Assembly: GCA_036720245.1 (NCBI GenBank)
Contig: DAIMNI010000010.1
Span: 1 to 49,617 of the forward strand
Reading direction: 5' to 3'
DNA from: JAAZMA01 sp036720245
GTDB taxonomy: Bacteria > Bacillota > Clostridia > Tissierellales > Tepidimicrobiaceae
Length of the DNA stretch: 49,617 nucleotides
Positions 35,801 to 44,184 of this stretch are shown here, one piece after another. The first letter of the stretch is position 1; every line of letters starts with the position of its first letter. A program made the translations under genes and the position numbers. The notes below the pieces were generated by a model. It ran no database searches, was not told the DNA's origin, and worked only from the letters and a program-made list of their open reading frames with translations.

Positions 35801-37701
35801 TTAGCAATGATAGAGATTTATTAAAATTAAAAGATTTATTTGCTACTAGACAGGTCTATATGGTAATAGGCACAGATGTATTGATCAATGCTTCTGCCTA
35901 TGATAGAGATGGGGAATTAAATAAATTGCCCCATATAATATTTGATAGAAAATCTCAACAATCTAGAGAAAATGATGAAATACTTTTAAAAAAGAGACTC
36001 GAAAATCTTAAAGAGGAGGTCCTTATACTTAGTCTGCCTCCCCAATATGAAGATATTTCATCTACTGAAATAAGAAGTTCTATAGATTTAAATAGAGATA
36101 TTTCAAGGCAAATAGATCCATTAGCACAACAATATATTTATAAATATGGTCTATATTTACGAGAACCCCAATATAAATCTCTAATTCAGACTAAAACTAT
36201 TGAAATAGAAATAGTGGAGGATTTAAAAGAAGATTTTATAGAATATTTAGAGCGAGAATTTGGACATGAATTATATATGAAATCACTCTATGAGTTAGAA
36301 AACAAATTAGAATATAAAATACTATTGGTGAAAAATGCAAAATATAATTCCATATTGGGATTTTCTACATTTTATTGGGTTCCTTCTAATCAATTATTTG
36401 AAGAATTTAAAGATAGGGATATAACAGAATACTTAAGAATTCATTCAAGGGGAAAATTACTTGTTTTATCTGGTATATATACTAAATATAATAGTGATTA
36501 TTTAATCGAGACTGTGTTAAATGAAACTTTAGCCTATTCCATAGTAGAGGATTATAATTATGCCATATTTAAAAATGAACTAAGCTATAAAAATCGAAGG
36601 GATTTAGAAGAAAGTTTAAAAATTCAGGGATTTAAAGAGACTCCTTTTAATTACAATAGTAGTCCTATATTTATGGTAGATATGAATAATCCTATGACAT
36701 TAAATCAGAATTTAGAAAATTTATTAAAGCCACCCTATGATACTAATCCACAAATACTAGATGTTATAGGGAAAACTAGGAAGGAATTAAAAAAGTCTTT
36801 ATCTAATTTATATCCTGGAGAACTATTATTGTCCTTTAATAGAGATATGATTTATAGTAAATTAATACAAAAGATTTGCGATACCAATAAAGTGCCTATA
36901 ATACAAGGCGAAAATAGAAAACTTGGTCCAAATATTTGCGTTCCCTTTGGCTCTATACTAAATGGAATGATTTTACCAAATACTGTTACAAAAACTATGC
37001 ATACAGAAAAAATATTTAATTCGAGTATTACAGATTTTACTATTGCAAATTATCCCAATTATCTAAGTTTAAAAAATCAAGCTAAAGTATTTAATTCTTT
37101 CAATAGACCTATGATTTTAGTAGATGATTTATTGCACAAGGGGTATAGATTAAATGTAATAGAACCTATTATAAAAGAGGCTGATATAAATATCAATAAA
37201 GTTATAGTAGGAATACTTACAGGCCGAGGCAAGGAAATTGGGGATATTAAAAATCTAGATGCGGATGCTGCCTATTTTGTACCTAATTTAAAATCTTGGT
37301 TTAACGAATCAGATCAATACCCTTTTATGGGTGGAGATATGGTCTATAGGGAAGGTACTGATTATGACAATTTAATTCCAAGTATAAATTTAATACTACC
37401 CTATGCCTCCCCATCCTTTATTAAAAGCACTACTGGAGAGGCCATATACACTTTATCAGAAACCTGCTTAATTAACACTATAAAAATATTTAAAATAATA
37501 GAACAAGTTTATCAAGAAACTAATGAGAAAAGTTTAATTATAAGAAATTTAAGTGAAGTTTTAACTGCCCCAAGAAGGCCAGACAACTATAGTTCTATAG
37601 AATACTATGGGAATAAAAAACCTTCAATATGTTTAGAATCAGATTTAGAACATTTAATTAGAATTGAAAATATAATCCATAAAGACTTTTATAGAAAGTA
37701 G
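32878..37701 (+). CDS. giant fusion: HD phosphohydrolase, helical linker, NadD-like nucleotidyltransferase, PRTase-like domain
   Basis: A 1607-residue protein with no membrane segment. Residues about 150-300 form an HD domain: H167/H173, HD pair H201-D202 in GLGHDIGKYG, late aspartate D264 in YADFRV. Residues 320-890 are mainly helical and may be HEAT-like. Residues 900-1115 are a complete nicotinate-nucleotide-adenylyltransferase-like domain: FFPGSFDPFSLSH (905-917), IGTDVLINAS and ISSTEIR (about 1060-1066). Residues 1120-1300 are unassigned, possibly acetyltransferase-like. Residues 1320-1560 resemble a phosphoribosyltransferase, with the PRPP-loop-like ILVDDLLHKGYR and acidic pair D1416-D1417. 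It may make or recycle a nucleotide cofactor. It starts the operon; the next gene is eight bases away. Confidence 0.85.
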   Translation: MIKSQKGIYQIILKEISKDYLKFYHEDFLKIVNQNDFQNYLGEILLKNKYDALSLMELFYPLYKKHWDIDKIEWLQYIYNWTLKLSFPEKVHEEFDKDLKPLILFFLNILRVFSKYEYPISFLNENEENSSNYLKEYLNFKNAFLDNWIYELMKLDLSITGHNTIEHVVGVNHLSLNIARQLKTLNLPIDLGIVAGSGLGHDIGKYGVREEENHLVPYLHYYYTEEWFNRFNAEKIGHIATNHSTWDLELENLPLESLVLIYADFRVKNKVENKEYGMHIYTLEEAYDIILNKLDNLDVKKEKRYEKVYRKLKDFEDYILSLGVDTNLGEGLNPMIIDKPFSLMENEDIVDNLKYFAIEHNIDLMAKFLDDTSFNNIVEMARSEYNWRKLRLYLQIFREYSTYLTQKQKMITIYFMVDLLFHKEEDIRKEAAELIGLLISQYDEEYRKEIPKSIKKSKPKNTSEEILDNLLNYILYPNHKIEESPIEWQYNLKTIIKSLFYNSNTRNYKKYSNILIKYYKNYESISPIGQLYLSQTIKYIPIYHLSKESLNKYQNYIIKQLNSSFLEIRLTTLDIIDGIYREFWDDNNFKTMLKNWLLENINASSYTAENYLKYKIGLKLNIEENLLTILKNNYKKDEENISEVFLKNLKTATDWMNKKINIDILYDQVKRSPDTTGLHTGMHFCNLLKVSAVEKVRNYAGHTLLNIFEFLSLGERNDIAIELIRALEMQNYQFTKYIPDYLGRLLLYLRPTELDEIIDDFEEKIKQSNTQIVFLLLKTTGICIEHYSKYKDRFKEDEKIYEKRLYRLLGILLSGMSSYDKEIKTESFRILGSQVFNSNNLLLIEKYHIFSLIGKKMFTLLPQKEEDKFLFLNNSVSLNHVYRFILDYEFYYGNIEMPSKDKIAFFPGSFDPFSLSHREIALEIRDLGFEVYLAVDEFSWSKRTQPHKFRRDIINMTIAQEKDIFLFPSEIPINISNDRDLLKLKDLFATRQVYMVIGTDVLINASAYDRDGELNKLPHIIFDRKSQQSRENDEILLKKRLENLKEEVLILSLPPQYEDISSTEIRSSIDLNRDISRQIDPLAQQYIYKYGLYLREPQYKSLIQTKTIEIEIVEDLKEDFIEYLEREFGHELYMKSLYELENKLEYKILLVKNAKYNSILGFSTFYWVPSNQLFEEFKDRDITEYLRIHSRGKLLVLSGIYTKYNSDYLIETVLNETLAYSIVEDYNYAIFKNELSYKNRRDLEESLKIQGFKETPFNYNSSPIFMVDMNNPMTLNQNLENLLKPPYDTNPQILDVIGKTRKELKKSLSNLYPGELLLSFNRDMIYSKLIQKICDTNKVPIIQGENRKLGPNICVPFGSILNGMILPNTVTKTMHTEKIFNSSITDFTIANYPNYLSLKNQAKVFNSFNRPMILVDDLLHKGYRLNVIEPIIKEADININKVIVGILTGRGKEIGDIKNLDADAAYFVPNLKSWFNESDQYPFMGGDMVYREGTDYDNLIPSINLILPYASPSFIKSTTGEAIYTLSETCLINTIKIFKIIEQVYQETNEKSLIIRNLSEVLTAPRRPDNYSSIEYYGNKKPSICLESDLEHLIRIENIIHKDFYRK

Positions 37702-37708
37702 GGATAAT

Positions 37709-38959
37709 ATGTTTAATTTTTATAAATACAAAGATAAGTATTTTTTCTCACTAGAAGAATACAATAATTTTCATGCTATTAGTGAAGAGAAAGCTAAATT
37801 TAATAGTGAAAATTTGTATTTCTTAAATAAAAAAAATCCTTTAAAATCTAGACAAAACTTTTTAATAAATCACCCTTCCCTATTATTTAATGAAGAAGAA
37901 AATATCCATCTATTGCTTTTAGATAACGAGGATTATTCTAAAAAAGTACCTAATTGGATAATGGATAAAATTAATCAAAATATGGTAATATCCATAAATA
38001 CTAATTATCCTAATTGGGAAGATATATTAAAATTAGAAAGTAGAAATAAGTGGAAATTAAATCTATTGGCTTTAGGAGATGTTGGCAGTACTTTGGCCAT
38101 AGGCTTAAGATTATTGGGAGAAGAAACTATCGAAAGCATAGGAATATATGATAGAAATGAAAATCAACTTCAAAGATGGGAATATGAACTAAATCAGATT
38201 AGAAGATCCTTTGAGGAAAAAGCCCTTCCACCAGTTTATATTGTTAATGAGGAAAAATTATTTGATTGTGATATGTTTATATTTTGTGCTTCAAGAGGCA
38301 TACCGCCAGTAGGCAGTCAAGTAAAAGATGTTAGAATGGCTCAATTTAATTCTAATTCGGAAATAATAAAAGAATATGCTATTTTGGCTAGAGAAAAGGA
38401 TTTTAAGGGGATCTTTGCAGTAGTATCGGATCCAGTGGATTTATTATGTAAAGTGATTTTTTTAGAAAGCAATAAAGATGAAAGTGGAAACTTTGATTTT
38501 AAAGGCCTCACTTCAAATCAAATCATAGGCTATGGACTAGGGGTTATGAATGGAAGAGCCTCTTATTATGCAGAGAAATCCAAAGAAACTATTCACTATT
38601 TAGATGAAGGCAGAGCCTTTGGCCCCCATGGAGATGGGCTTATAATAGCTGATAGTATAGAAAATTATAATGAAGAATTATCTAATTATTTAACTGATAA
38701 AACCATTAATGTCAATAAAGAAGTGCGAAAATTAGGCTATAAGCCCTATGTGGCACCTAGTTTATCCTCTGGCGCATTATCTATTGTTTCTACCATCCAC
38801 GGGGATTGGTTTTATGGTTCTACCTATATGGGAGAGGCCTACATAGGTTCTAAATGTAGATTGAAAAACAATCAGCTAGAAATAGAACAATTGCCTTTAC
38901 CAGATGCCCTGTTTAATAAGATAAATAATACATATGAAAGGCTAGTGAGTATTATATGA
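37709..38959 (+). CDS. lactate/malate-dehydrogenase-like protein with N-terminal extension
   Basis: A 416-residue protein. The first about 115 residues are unassigned. Then a Rossmann fold starts with LLALGDVGSTLA (119-130); D148 at the end of the second strand suggests NAD rather than NADP. SDPVDLLCKV (240-249) corresponds to the TNPVDIL element, and GPHGDG (305-310, H307) corresponds to GEHGDS with the catalytic histidine. The substrate-binding arginines are less certain by eye. It is probably an NAD-dependent 2-hydroxyacid dehydrogenase relative acting on an unusual substrate. It lies between the giant fusion and the flavodoxin-like gene, overlapping the latter by four bases. Confidence 0.78.
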   Translation: MFNFYKYKDKYFFSLEEYNNFHAISEEKAKFNSENLYFLNKKNPLKSRQNFLINHPSLLFNEEENIHLLLLDNEDYSKKVPNWIMDKINQNMVISINTNYPNWEDILKLESRNKWKLNLLALGDVGSTLAIGLRLLGEETIESIGIYDRNENQLQRWEYELNQIRRSFEEKALPPVYIVNEEKLFDCDMFIFCASRGIPPVGSQVKDVRMAQFNSNSEIIKEYAILAREKDFKGIFAVVSDPVDLLCKVIFLESNKDESGNFDFKGLTSNQIIGYGLGVMNGRASYYAEKSKETIHYLDEGRAFGPHGDGLIIADSIENYNEELSNYLTDKTINVNKEVRKLGYKPYVAPSLSSGALSIVSTIHGDWFYGSTYMGEAYIGSKCRLKNNQLEIEQLPLPDALFNKINNTYERLVSII

Positions 38960-39987
38960 TGGAATATTATTTAATTCTACCAGAAAAATCTTCTATATTT
39001 TTAGATAAAATGATATACAATACTTTGGGAAAAAACTCCTATGGTATTCTTAATCACCATATGGATTTACCAGATTTAAGAAATAAAAAAATTATTTTTG
39101 CAGTAGAACTGCCTATAACTGGAGAGAGTAGTAATTTAAATAATATATTCCATCAACTATTTTTAAGGGGAAAAGATGCCCTATATGGTTCTAGTGCCAT
39201 AATATTAGTCCATAGTAATTACCAATTATTTACCAAAACAGCTGCTCAGTCTATAATATTTAAAGCAAATTTACTAGGTTGTAGATTTGTAGGGCGACCT
39301 ATAGTAGAGGCTACAGGAAATTTAGACAATTTTATCCCTTTAAAAAAAGTATATAGTATGGATTTAGAGGAGATTTGTCTATATCAATGTAGAGAATTAG
39401 GTGAAAGACTTATTAATGATAATATTTACAACATAAAAAGTCCTAAAGTATTGGCATTACATTCTAGTAATCGAGAAACCTCCAATACTTTAAGCTTATG
39501 GGATATGGTAAAATCAAATTTAAATATGAAAATTCAGGAAATAAATATAGGCAATGAGAGTATTTTAGATTGTAAGGGCTGTCATTATAAAGCCTGTAAA
39601 TATTTTGGAAATGAAATGAAATGCTTTTATGGTGGAATAGTAGTAGAAGAAGTATACCCTGCTATATTAGAATCTAATATTTTAATATTTATTTGCCCAA
39701 ATTACAACGATATGTTAGGAGCAAATATGGTAGCCCTAATAAATCGATTAACTGCCCTATTTAGAAAAACTAAATTTTATGATAAAAGTATATTTGCCAT
39801 TATAGTCTCTGGCCATTCTGGCGGGGATGCTTTGGCTAAACAGTTAATAAGTAGTCTAAATATAAATAAGACCTTTAGACTGCCTCCATATTTTTCCCTA
39901 ATGGCAACAGCTAATGATAAAGGAGCCATTTTAAATGTACCCAATATAGAAAATCATGCAAAGAATTTTGCTAAAAATATAGTCTAA
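38956..39987 (+). CDS. flavodoxin-like NAD(P)H-dependent FMN reductase with extra N-terminal domain
   Basis: A 343-residue protein. From about residue 165 it has an FMN-reductase/flavodoxin fold: VLALHSSNRETSNTLSL phosphate loop, the cysteine set CKGCHYKAC...C, and ESNILIFICPNYNDMLGANM. Related iron-sulfur-flavoprotein or WrbA-like enzymes use FMN. The N-terminal about 155 residues are unassigned but end in a GSSAIILVHSNYQLFTKTAA stretch that looks like a decayed second flavodoxin-like half. The ATGA overlap with the previous gene shows tight cotranscription. It likely supplies a redox step for the operon. Confidence 0.78.
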   Translation: MMEYYLILPEKSSIFLDKMIYNTLGKNSYGILNHHMDLPDLRNKKIIFAVELPITGESSNLNNIFHQLFLRGKDALYGSSAIILVHSNYQLFTKTAAQSIIFKANLLGCRFVGRPIVEATGNLDNFIPLKKVYSMDLEEICLYQCRELGERLINDNIYNIKSPKVLALHSSNRETSNTLSLWDMVKSNLNMKIQEINIGNESILDCKGCHYKACKYFGNEMKCFYGGIVVEEVYPAILESNILIFICPNYNDMLGANMVALINRLTALFRKTKFYDKSIFAIIVSGHSGGDALAKQLISSLNINKTFRLPPYFSLMATANDKGAILNVPNIENHAKNFAKNIV

Positions 39988-39995
39988 AAGAAAAT

Positions 39996-40033
39996 AAGTT
40001 TACCTTTACAATCTAGATTGTAAAGGTAAACTT
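39996..40033. terminator. perfect 38-bp palindromic bidirectional terminator
   Basis: Two 19-base arms (39996-40014 and 40015-40033) are exact reverse complements and are flanked by A on one side and TTTATTTA on the other. It closes the three-gene operon and the convergent MATE gene. Confidence 0.85.
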
Positions 40034-40037
40034 TTAT

Positions 40038-41411
40038 TTATCTTATATTTATATATTTCCACTTATTAGTCCTAAATCTTAATTTTATCAAAGCCCATCT
40101 TACTAATTGATCACAGAACATCGCATACCAGGCACCTATTAATCCTAATTGCCATACCATAATAAATAAATAGGCTAAAGCTACCCTTACAATTAGTACA
40201 GAGAAAAATATGGTTATTAAAGTCCACACTGTATCTCCTGCTCCCCTTAGTCCCCCCGCTGTAATCAATTGGGAGGATTGAAAAGGTTGCACAAATGCCA
40301 TTACTTTAAGTATCTTCGCAGCCTCTCTTATTACCTCCGTATCTTTTGTATATAGACTGGCTATAAAAGAGCCAAAGAAAAATAGCATTATACCCATAGC
40401 AGCAGCAATTACGGCACCAATTCTCCCACTGGTTTTAATATACTTTTCTGCTAAATCTGAATCCTTTGCCCCTAGACTTCTTCCCGTTAAGGAAGAGGCT
40501 GCAATACCAAAGGCTTGCCCCGGTGTGAAGGAAAGATTTAATATATTTAAACAAATTTGATGAGTGGCAAAAGCTACAGTTCCCAAAGAAGAAACTAATC
40601 GAACAAAAATTAAAACCCCTACCCTAAAGGCAATTTGCTCCAAAGATGCAGGTATGCCAATATTTATTAAATTGTACATTATATCCTTATTAAATTTAAA
40701 TTTATTTTTAAAGTTTATTTGAATAATAGTATTTTTCTTTAATATATGTCTAATTAGCAATATGGAGGCTACCATTTGTGAAAAAGTGGTGGAAATTCCT
40801 GCTCCAGTAACACCTAGTTTTGGAAAACCAAACATACCATAAATAAGCACTGCATTTCCAATTACATTTAAAGTATTTGCTTTAATATTAACATTCATGG
40901 GTGTTTTAGTATCCCCTGCTCCCCTAAGTACTGCATATATGGAAAAATTAAAAGCCTGAAAAACAAGACCGATAATTATTACTTTAAAATAATTTTTACC
41001 ATACATTATGGTATCACTATGGGCACCTACTAATTTCATTATTTTTTCTGTATAAAGCAGCCCTAATATAAACATGGGTAATACTAATAAAACTTGAGTC
41101 AAAAGTATTATATGTTTTACTACAGATTCTATTCTATCCTCTTTATGTGCTCCTATATATCTAGCTACCATGGCTGTGGCACCCACATTTAAGGACTGGA
41201 CTAAAGAAAGGGCTAGAAACACCACCTGATTTGTAATCCCTACTGCTGCAATAGATGCTGCTGCTTCACCTGGATTGGCAATTCTCCCAAGCATCATCAT
41301 ATCTACCATACCAAAAAGGGTACCTAAAAATACTTCTATTAATACTGGTCCTGCAGTTTTAAGTACTGTATTTCTTATTTCCCTATTATTACTATAAATT
41401 TCCTCCATCAT
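40038..41411 (-). CDS. MATE-family multidrug/cation exporter
   Basis: A 457-residue, about 12-helix MATE protein. It has the LIEVFLGTLFGMVDMMMLGR start typical of the family, repeated in the second half by QPFQSSQLITAGGLRGAGDT. Such exporters push drugs or metabolites out with Na+ or H+ influx. The start is one of two adjacent ATG codons after GAGGTG (41411 or 41408); the second has better spacing. It is a single gene sharing a terminator with the three-gene operon. Confidence 0.9.
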   Translation of the reverse strand: MMEEIYSNNREIRNTVLKTAGPVLIEVFLGTLFGMVDMMMLGRIANPGEAAASIAAVGITNQVVFLALSLVQSLNVGATAMVARYIGAHKEDRIESVVKHIILLTQVLLVLPMFILGLLYTEKIMKLVGAHSDTIMYGKNYFKVIIIGLVFQAFNFSIYAVLRGAGDTKTPMNVNIKANTLNVIGNAVLIYGMFGFPKLGVTGAGISTTFSQMVASILLIRHILKKNTIIQINFKNKFKFNKDIMYNLINIGIPASLEQIAFRVGVLIFVRLVSSLGTVAFATHQICLNILNLSFTPGQAFGIAASSLTGRSLGAKDSDLAEKYIKTSGRIGAVIAAAMGIMLFFFGSFIASLYTKDTEVIREAAKILKVMAFVQPFQSSQLITAGGLRGAGDTVWTLITIFFSVLIVRVALAYLFIMVWQLGLIGAWYAMFCDQLVRWALIKLRFRTNKWKYINIR

Positions 41412-41493
41412 ATCACCTCACAAGTTTAACTTCGATACTCTAAATATTATAGCACAAATTTAACAATATTCAAATTTTCCATATTTATATATA

Positions 41494-41533
41494 AAAAAAT
41501 GCCACAAACTCCTAATAGTTTGTGGCATTTTTT
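41494..41533. terminator. terminator after nfnB
   Basis: The hairpin ATGCCACAAACT/AGTTTGTGGCAT (41499-41510, 41517-41528) is flanked by A and T runs, so it can act in both directions. On the minus strand it lies just after the nfnB stop. Confidence 0.8.
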
Positions 41534-41542
41534 TATATATTT

Positions 41543-42934
41543 TTATTTCTCGTATTTTTCTTTTATATATTTATCTATACCAGCTGCAGCGTCCTTTCCT
41601 GCACCCATAGCAAGTATTACTGTGGCAGCACCGGTAACAGCATCTCCACCAGCAAATATACCTTCTCTAGAAGTTTGTCCAGATTCATCTGCTACAATAC
41701 ATTTACGTTTATTTGCTTCTAATCCTTTTGTAGTTGATGGTATAAGTGGATTTGGTGAGGTACCTAGAGCCATTATTACTGTGTCTACATCAAATTCAAT
41801 TTCTGAACCTTCAATTGGAATAGGTCTTCTTCTACCAGAAGCATCAGCTTCTCCTAATTCCATCCTTTGGCATCTAATTGCACTTACCCATCCATTTTCA
41901 TTGCCTATTATTTCTACAGGTGAAGTTAAGAATTCAAAATTAACTCCTTCTTCCATAGCATGATGTACTTCTTCTACTCTAGCTGGAAGTTCTTCTTCTG
42001 TTCTTCTATAAACTATATATGCTTCAGCACCAAGTCTTAAGGCGGTTCTAGCAGCATCCATTGCCACATTTCCTCCACCTATAACTGCTACTTTTTCCCC
42101 TACTTTTATAGGTGTGTCATAATCTTCTCTAAAAGCCTTCATTAAATTGTTTCTAGTTAAGAATTCATTTGCAGAAAATACTCCGTTTAAATTCTCACCA
42201 GGAATTCCCATAAACATTGGAAGTCCAGCACCTGAACCAACAAATACTGCATGGAAACCTTCCTTTTCCATTAAATCATCAATAGTTACAGTTCTACCAA
42301 TTATTACGTTGTTTTCAATCTTTACTCCTAATTTCTTTAGATTTTCTATTTCTGGCTTTACTACGCCTTCTTTAGGAAGTCTAAATTCTGGAATTCCATA
42401 TATTAATACTCCACCAGATTCATGTAATGCTTCAAATATGGTTACATCATAGCCTTCTTTGGCCAAATCCCCAGCACAAGTAACCCCTGCTGGGCCTGAA
42501 CCTATTACAGCCACTTTATAGCCATTCTTTTCTTTGGTTTTTCCTACATCTATATTGTGCTCTCTAGCCCAATCTGCTGCAAATCTTTCAAGTTTTCCTA
42601 TGGCGACTGCATCTCCCTTTTTACCTAAAATACAAGTACTTTCACATTGGGTTTCTTGTGGGCAAACCCTTCCACAGACTGCTGGAAGTGCAGTATATTT
42701 TGCAAGTGCCTGAGCAGCTTCTTCAAATTCTTCTGCTGCAATATGTCCTATAAATTCTGGTATATTTATATTTACAGGGCAATTTGGTCTACAAGTAGGT
42801 TTTTTACATTGTATACATCTTTTTGCTTCTCGTACTGCCTCTTCTTCTGTATAGCCAAGGCATACTTCATCAAAATTTGTAGCTCTAACCTTTGGGTCTT
42901 GACTGCTTATTGGGGTCCTAGTAAATCTATCCAT
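41543..42934 (-). CDS. nfnB: NADPH-dependent transhydrogenase large subunit (NfnB-like)
   Basis: The 463-residue protein resembles the glutamate synthase small subunit. N-terminal cysteines C40, C43, C48, C52 and C87, C91, C97, C101 bind two [4Fe-4S] clusters. The FAD site VAVIGSGPAGVTCA and the NADPH site VAVIGGGNVAMDAA (followed by VYRR, which favours NADPH) follow. With NfnA it forms an electron-bifurcating complex that couples NADH and reduced ferredoxin to NADP+ reduction. Glutamate-synthase or sulfide-dehydrogenase alternatives are less likely because the partner is NfnA-like and no large gltS subunit is present. It overlaps nfnA by one base. Confidence 0.87.
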   Translation of the reverse strand: MDRFTRTPISSQDPKVRATNFDEVCLGYTEEEAVREAKRCIQCKKPTCRPNCPVNINIPEFIGHIAAEEFEEAAQALAKYTALPAVCGRVCPQETQCESTCILGKKGDAVAIGKLERFAADWAREHNIDVGKTKEKNGYKVAVIGSGPAGVTCAGDLAKEGYDVTIFEALHESGGVLIYGIPEFRLPKEGVVKPEIENLKKLGVKIENNVIIGRTVTIDDLMEKEGFHAVFVGSGAGLPMFMGIPGENLNGVFSANEFLTRNNLMKAFREDYDTPIKVGEKVAVIGGGNVAMDAARTALRLGAEAYIVYRRTEEELPARVEEVHHAMEEGVNFEFLTSPVEIIGNENGWVSAIRCQRMELGEADASGRRRPIPIEGSEIEFDVDTVIMALGTSPNPLIPSTTKGLEANKRKCIVADESGQTSREGIFAGGDAVTGAATVILAMGAGKDAAAGIDKYIKEKYEK

Positions 42935-43830
42935 TATTTAGCACCTCCATCTAGACCTAATTTCTTGCATTGACATTCATGCTTTCCATGTTCGTATTCT
43001 TCATTTAATTTTCCTTCTTCTGTCTTATATTGAGTTTGTCTCTTCAAAGCCTCGTCAAAATCTACAAGATGTCCATCAAATTCTGGTCCATCTACACAAG
43101 CAAATTTAGTTTCATTTCCTACAGAAACTCTACAGGCACCGCACATTCCTGTACCATCTACCATAATAGGATTAAGGCTTACTACTGTTGGTATTTCCAA
43201 TTTTTTTGTAAGTAATGAAACAAATTTCATCATTATCATAGGGCCAATGGAAATACATTGATCATATTTTTTACCTTGATTTTTAACTAAATCTTCTAAA
43301 CAAGCAGTTACCATACCATTAAAACCATAACTACCATCGTCAGTAGCAATGTATAGATTACCTGCTACATCTCTAATCTTATCCTCTAAGATCACTAAAT
43401 CTTTAGTTTTAGAACCTACTATTACATCTGCATCTATGCCTCTTTCATGAAGCCATCTTACCTGAGGATATACAGGTGCTGCACCAACGCCTCCAGCTAC
43501 AAAAATATACTTTTTCTTCTTTACTTCTTCTAAGTCCATATTTACATAATCGGAAGGTTTTCCTAAAGGACCTACAAAATCTTTAAAATATTCTCCTTCT
43601 TCTAAGGCAACCATTTTTTTAGTAGAACTCCCCATGGCTTGTACAACTATATTTACTGTGCCTTTTTCTACATCATAATCACAAATGGTTAAAGGAATCC
43701 TTTCTCCAGATTCATCAGTTATTATGATTACAAATTGACCTGGTTGTGCTGAATTGGCCACCCTTGGGGCTAAAATATCCATGGAATAGATATTAGGGGC
43801 AAGTTCTTCTTTTCCTACAATTTTATACAA
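42934..43830 (-). CDS. nfnA: NADH:ferredoxin-linked transhydrogenase small subunit (NfnA-like)
   Basis: The protein of about 298 residues has an FAD/NAD-binding reductase domain and a C-terminal [2Fe-2S] site, GTGMCGACRVSVGN...FACVDGPEFDGH. It is of the dihydroorotate-dehydrogenase electron-transfer type used as NfnA. An in-frame GTG at 43848 overlaps the GAGGGAGGAG ribosome site, so the TTG at 43830, six bases after it, is preferred. The stop of nfnA and the ATG of nfnB share one base, showing translational coupling. Confidence 0.86.
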   Translation of the reverse strand: MYKIVGKEELAPNIYSMDILAPRVANSAQPGQFVIIITDESGERIPLTICDYDVEKGTVNIVVQAMGSSTKKMVALEEGEYFKDFVGPLGKPSDYVNMDLEEVKKKKYIFVAGGVGAAPVYPQVRWLHERGIDADVIVGSKTKDLVILEDKIRDVAGNLYIATDDGSYGFNGMVTACLEDLVKNQGKKYDQCISIGPMIMMKFVSLLTKKLEIPTVVSLNPIMVDGTGMCGACRVSVGNETKFACVDGPEFDGHLVDFDEALKRQTQYKTEEGKLNEEYEHGKHECQCKKLGLDGGAK

Positions 43831-43865
43831 TTGATACTCCTCCCTCACTAAATATTGTCATTTTA

Positions 43866-43894
43866 ATTATATAGTATTTATTACAATTATTAAA
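43866..43894 (-). promoter_or_regulatory. candidate promoter of nfnAB
   Basis: A perfect TATAAT (43866-43871) with TTTAAT (43889-43894) 17 bases upstream lies on the minus strand about 36 bases before the nfnA start. The -35 box is weak. The remaining about 280 bases toward 44180 hold no gene that I can see. Confidence 0.4.
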
Positions 43895-44184
43895 GTATAG
43901 TTATTTATATGACTAATAATATTATAACCTATCTTGCAAATTAATCCAAAGTATAAAGTCTTATAAGTAAATCCTTTTAAATCTTATTAATTTGCTAGAT
44001 TTTGTCATATATTTCACAATAATGTACATACTTAATATACCATAATTCATTTTTGAATTCAATAAAATAAACCATATTACTACATGAGTTTAATTTCCCC
44101 CATCTAAATGAATTTTTATAATAATATATATAAAAAAGCAAACAAATCTAGGGATAATTTAGACACGAAGAAACTTATTTTATT
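43895..44184. other. AT-rich gene-free stretch
   Basis: This part of the gap between nfnA and the hemerythrin-like gene holds no convincing open frame, RNA fold or repeat by eye. It separates the nfnAB promoter on the left from the dyad and promoter of the hemerythrin-like gene on the right. Confidence 0.6.

Noticed and set aside
41499..41963. Open frame of 154 codons opposite nfnB
   Set aside because: Antisense to a well-supported gene, begins within the terminator hairpin and shows low-complexity S/F/Y composition.
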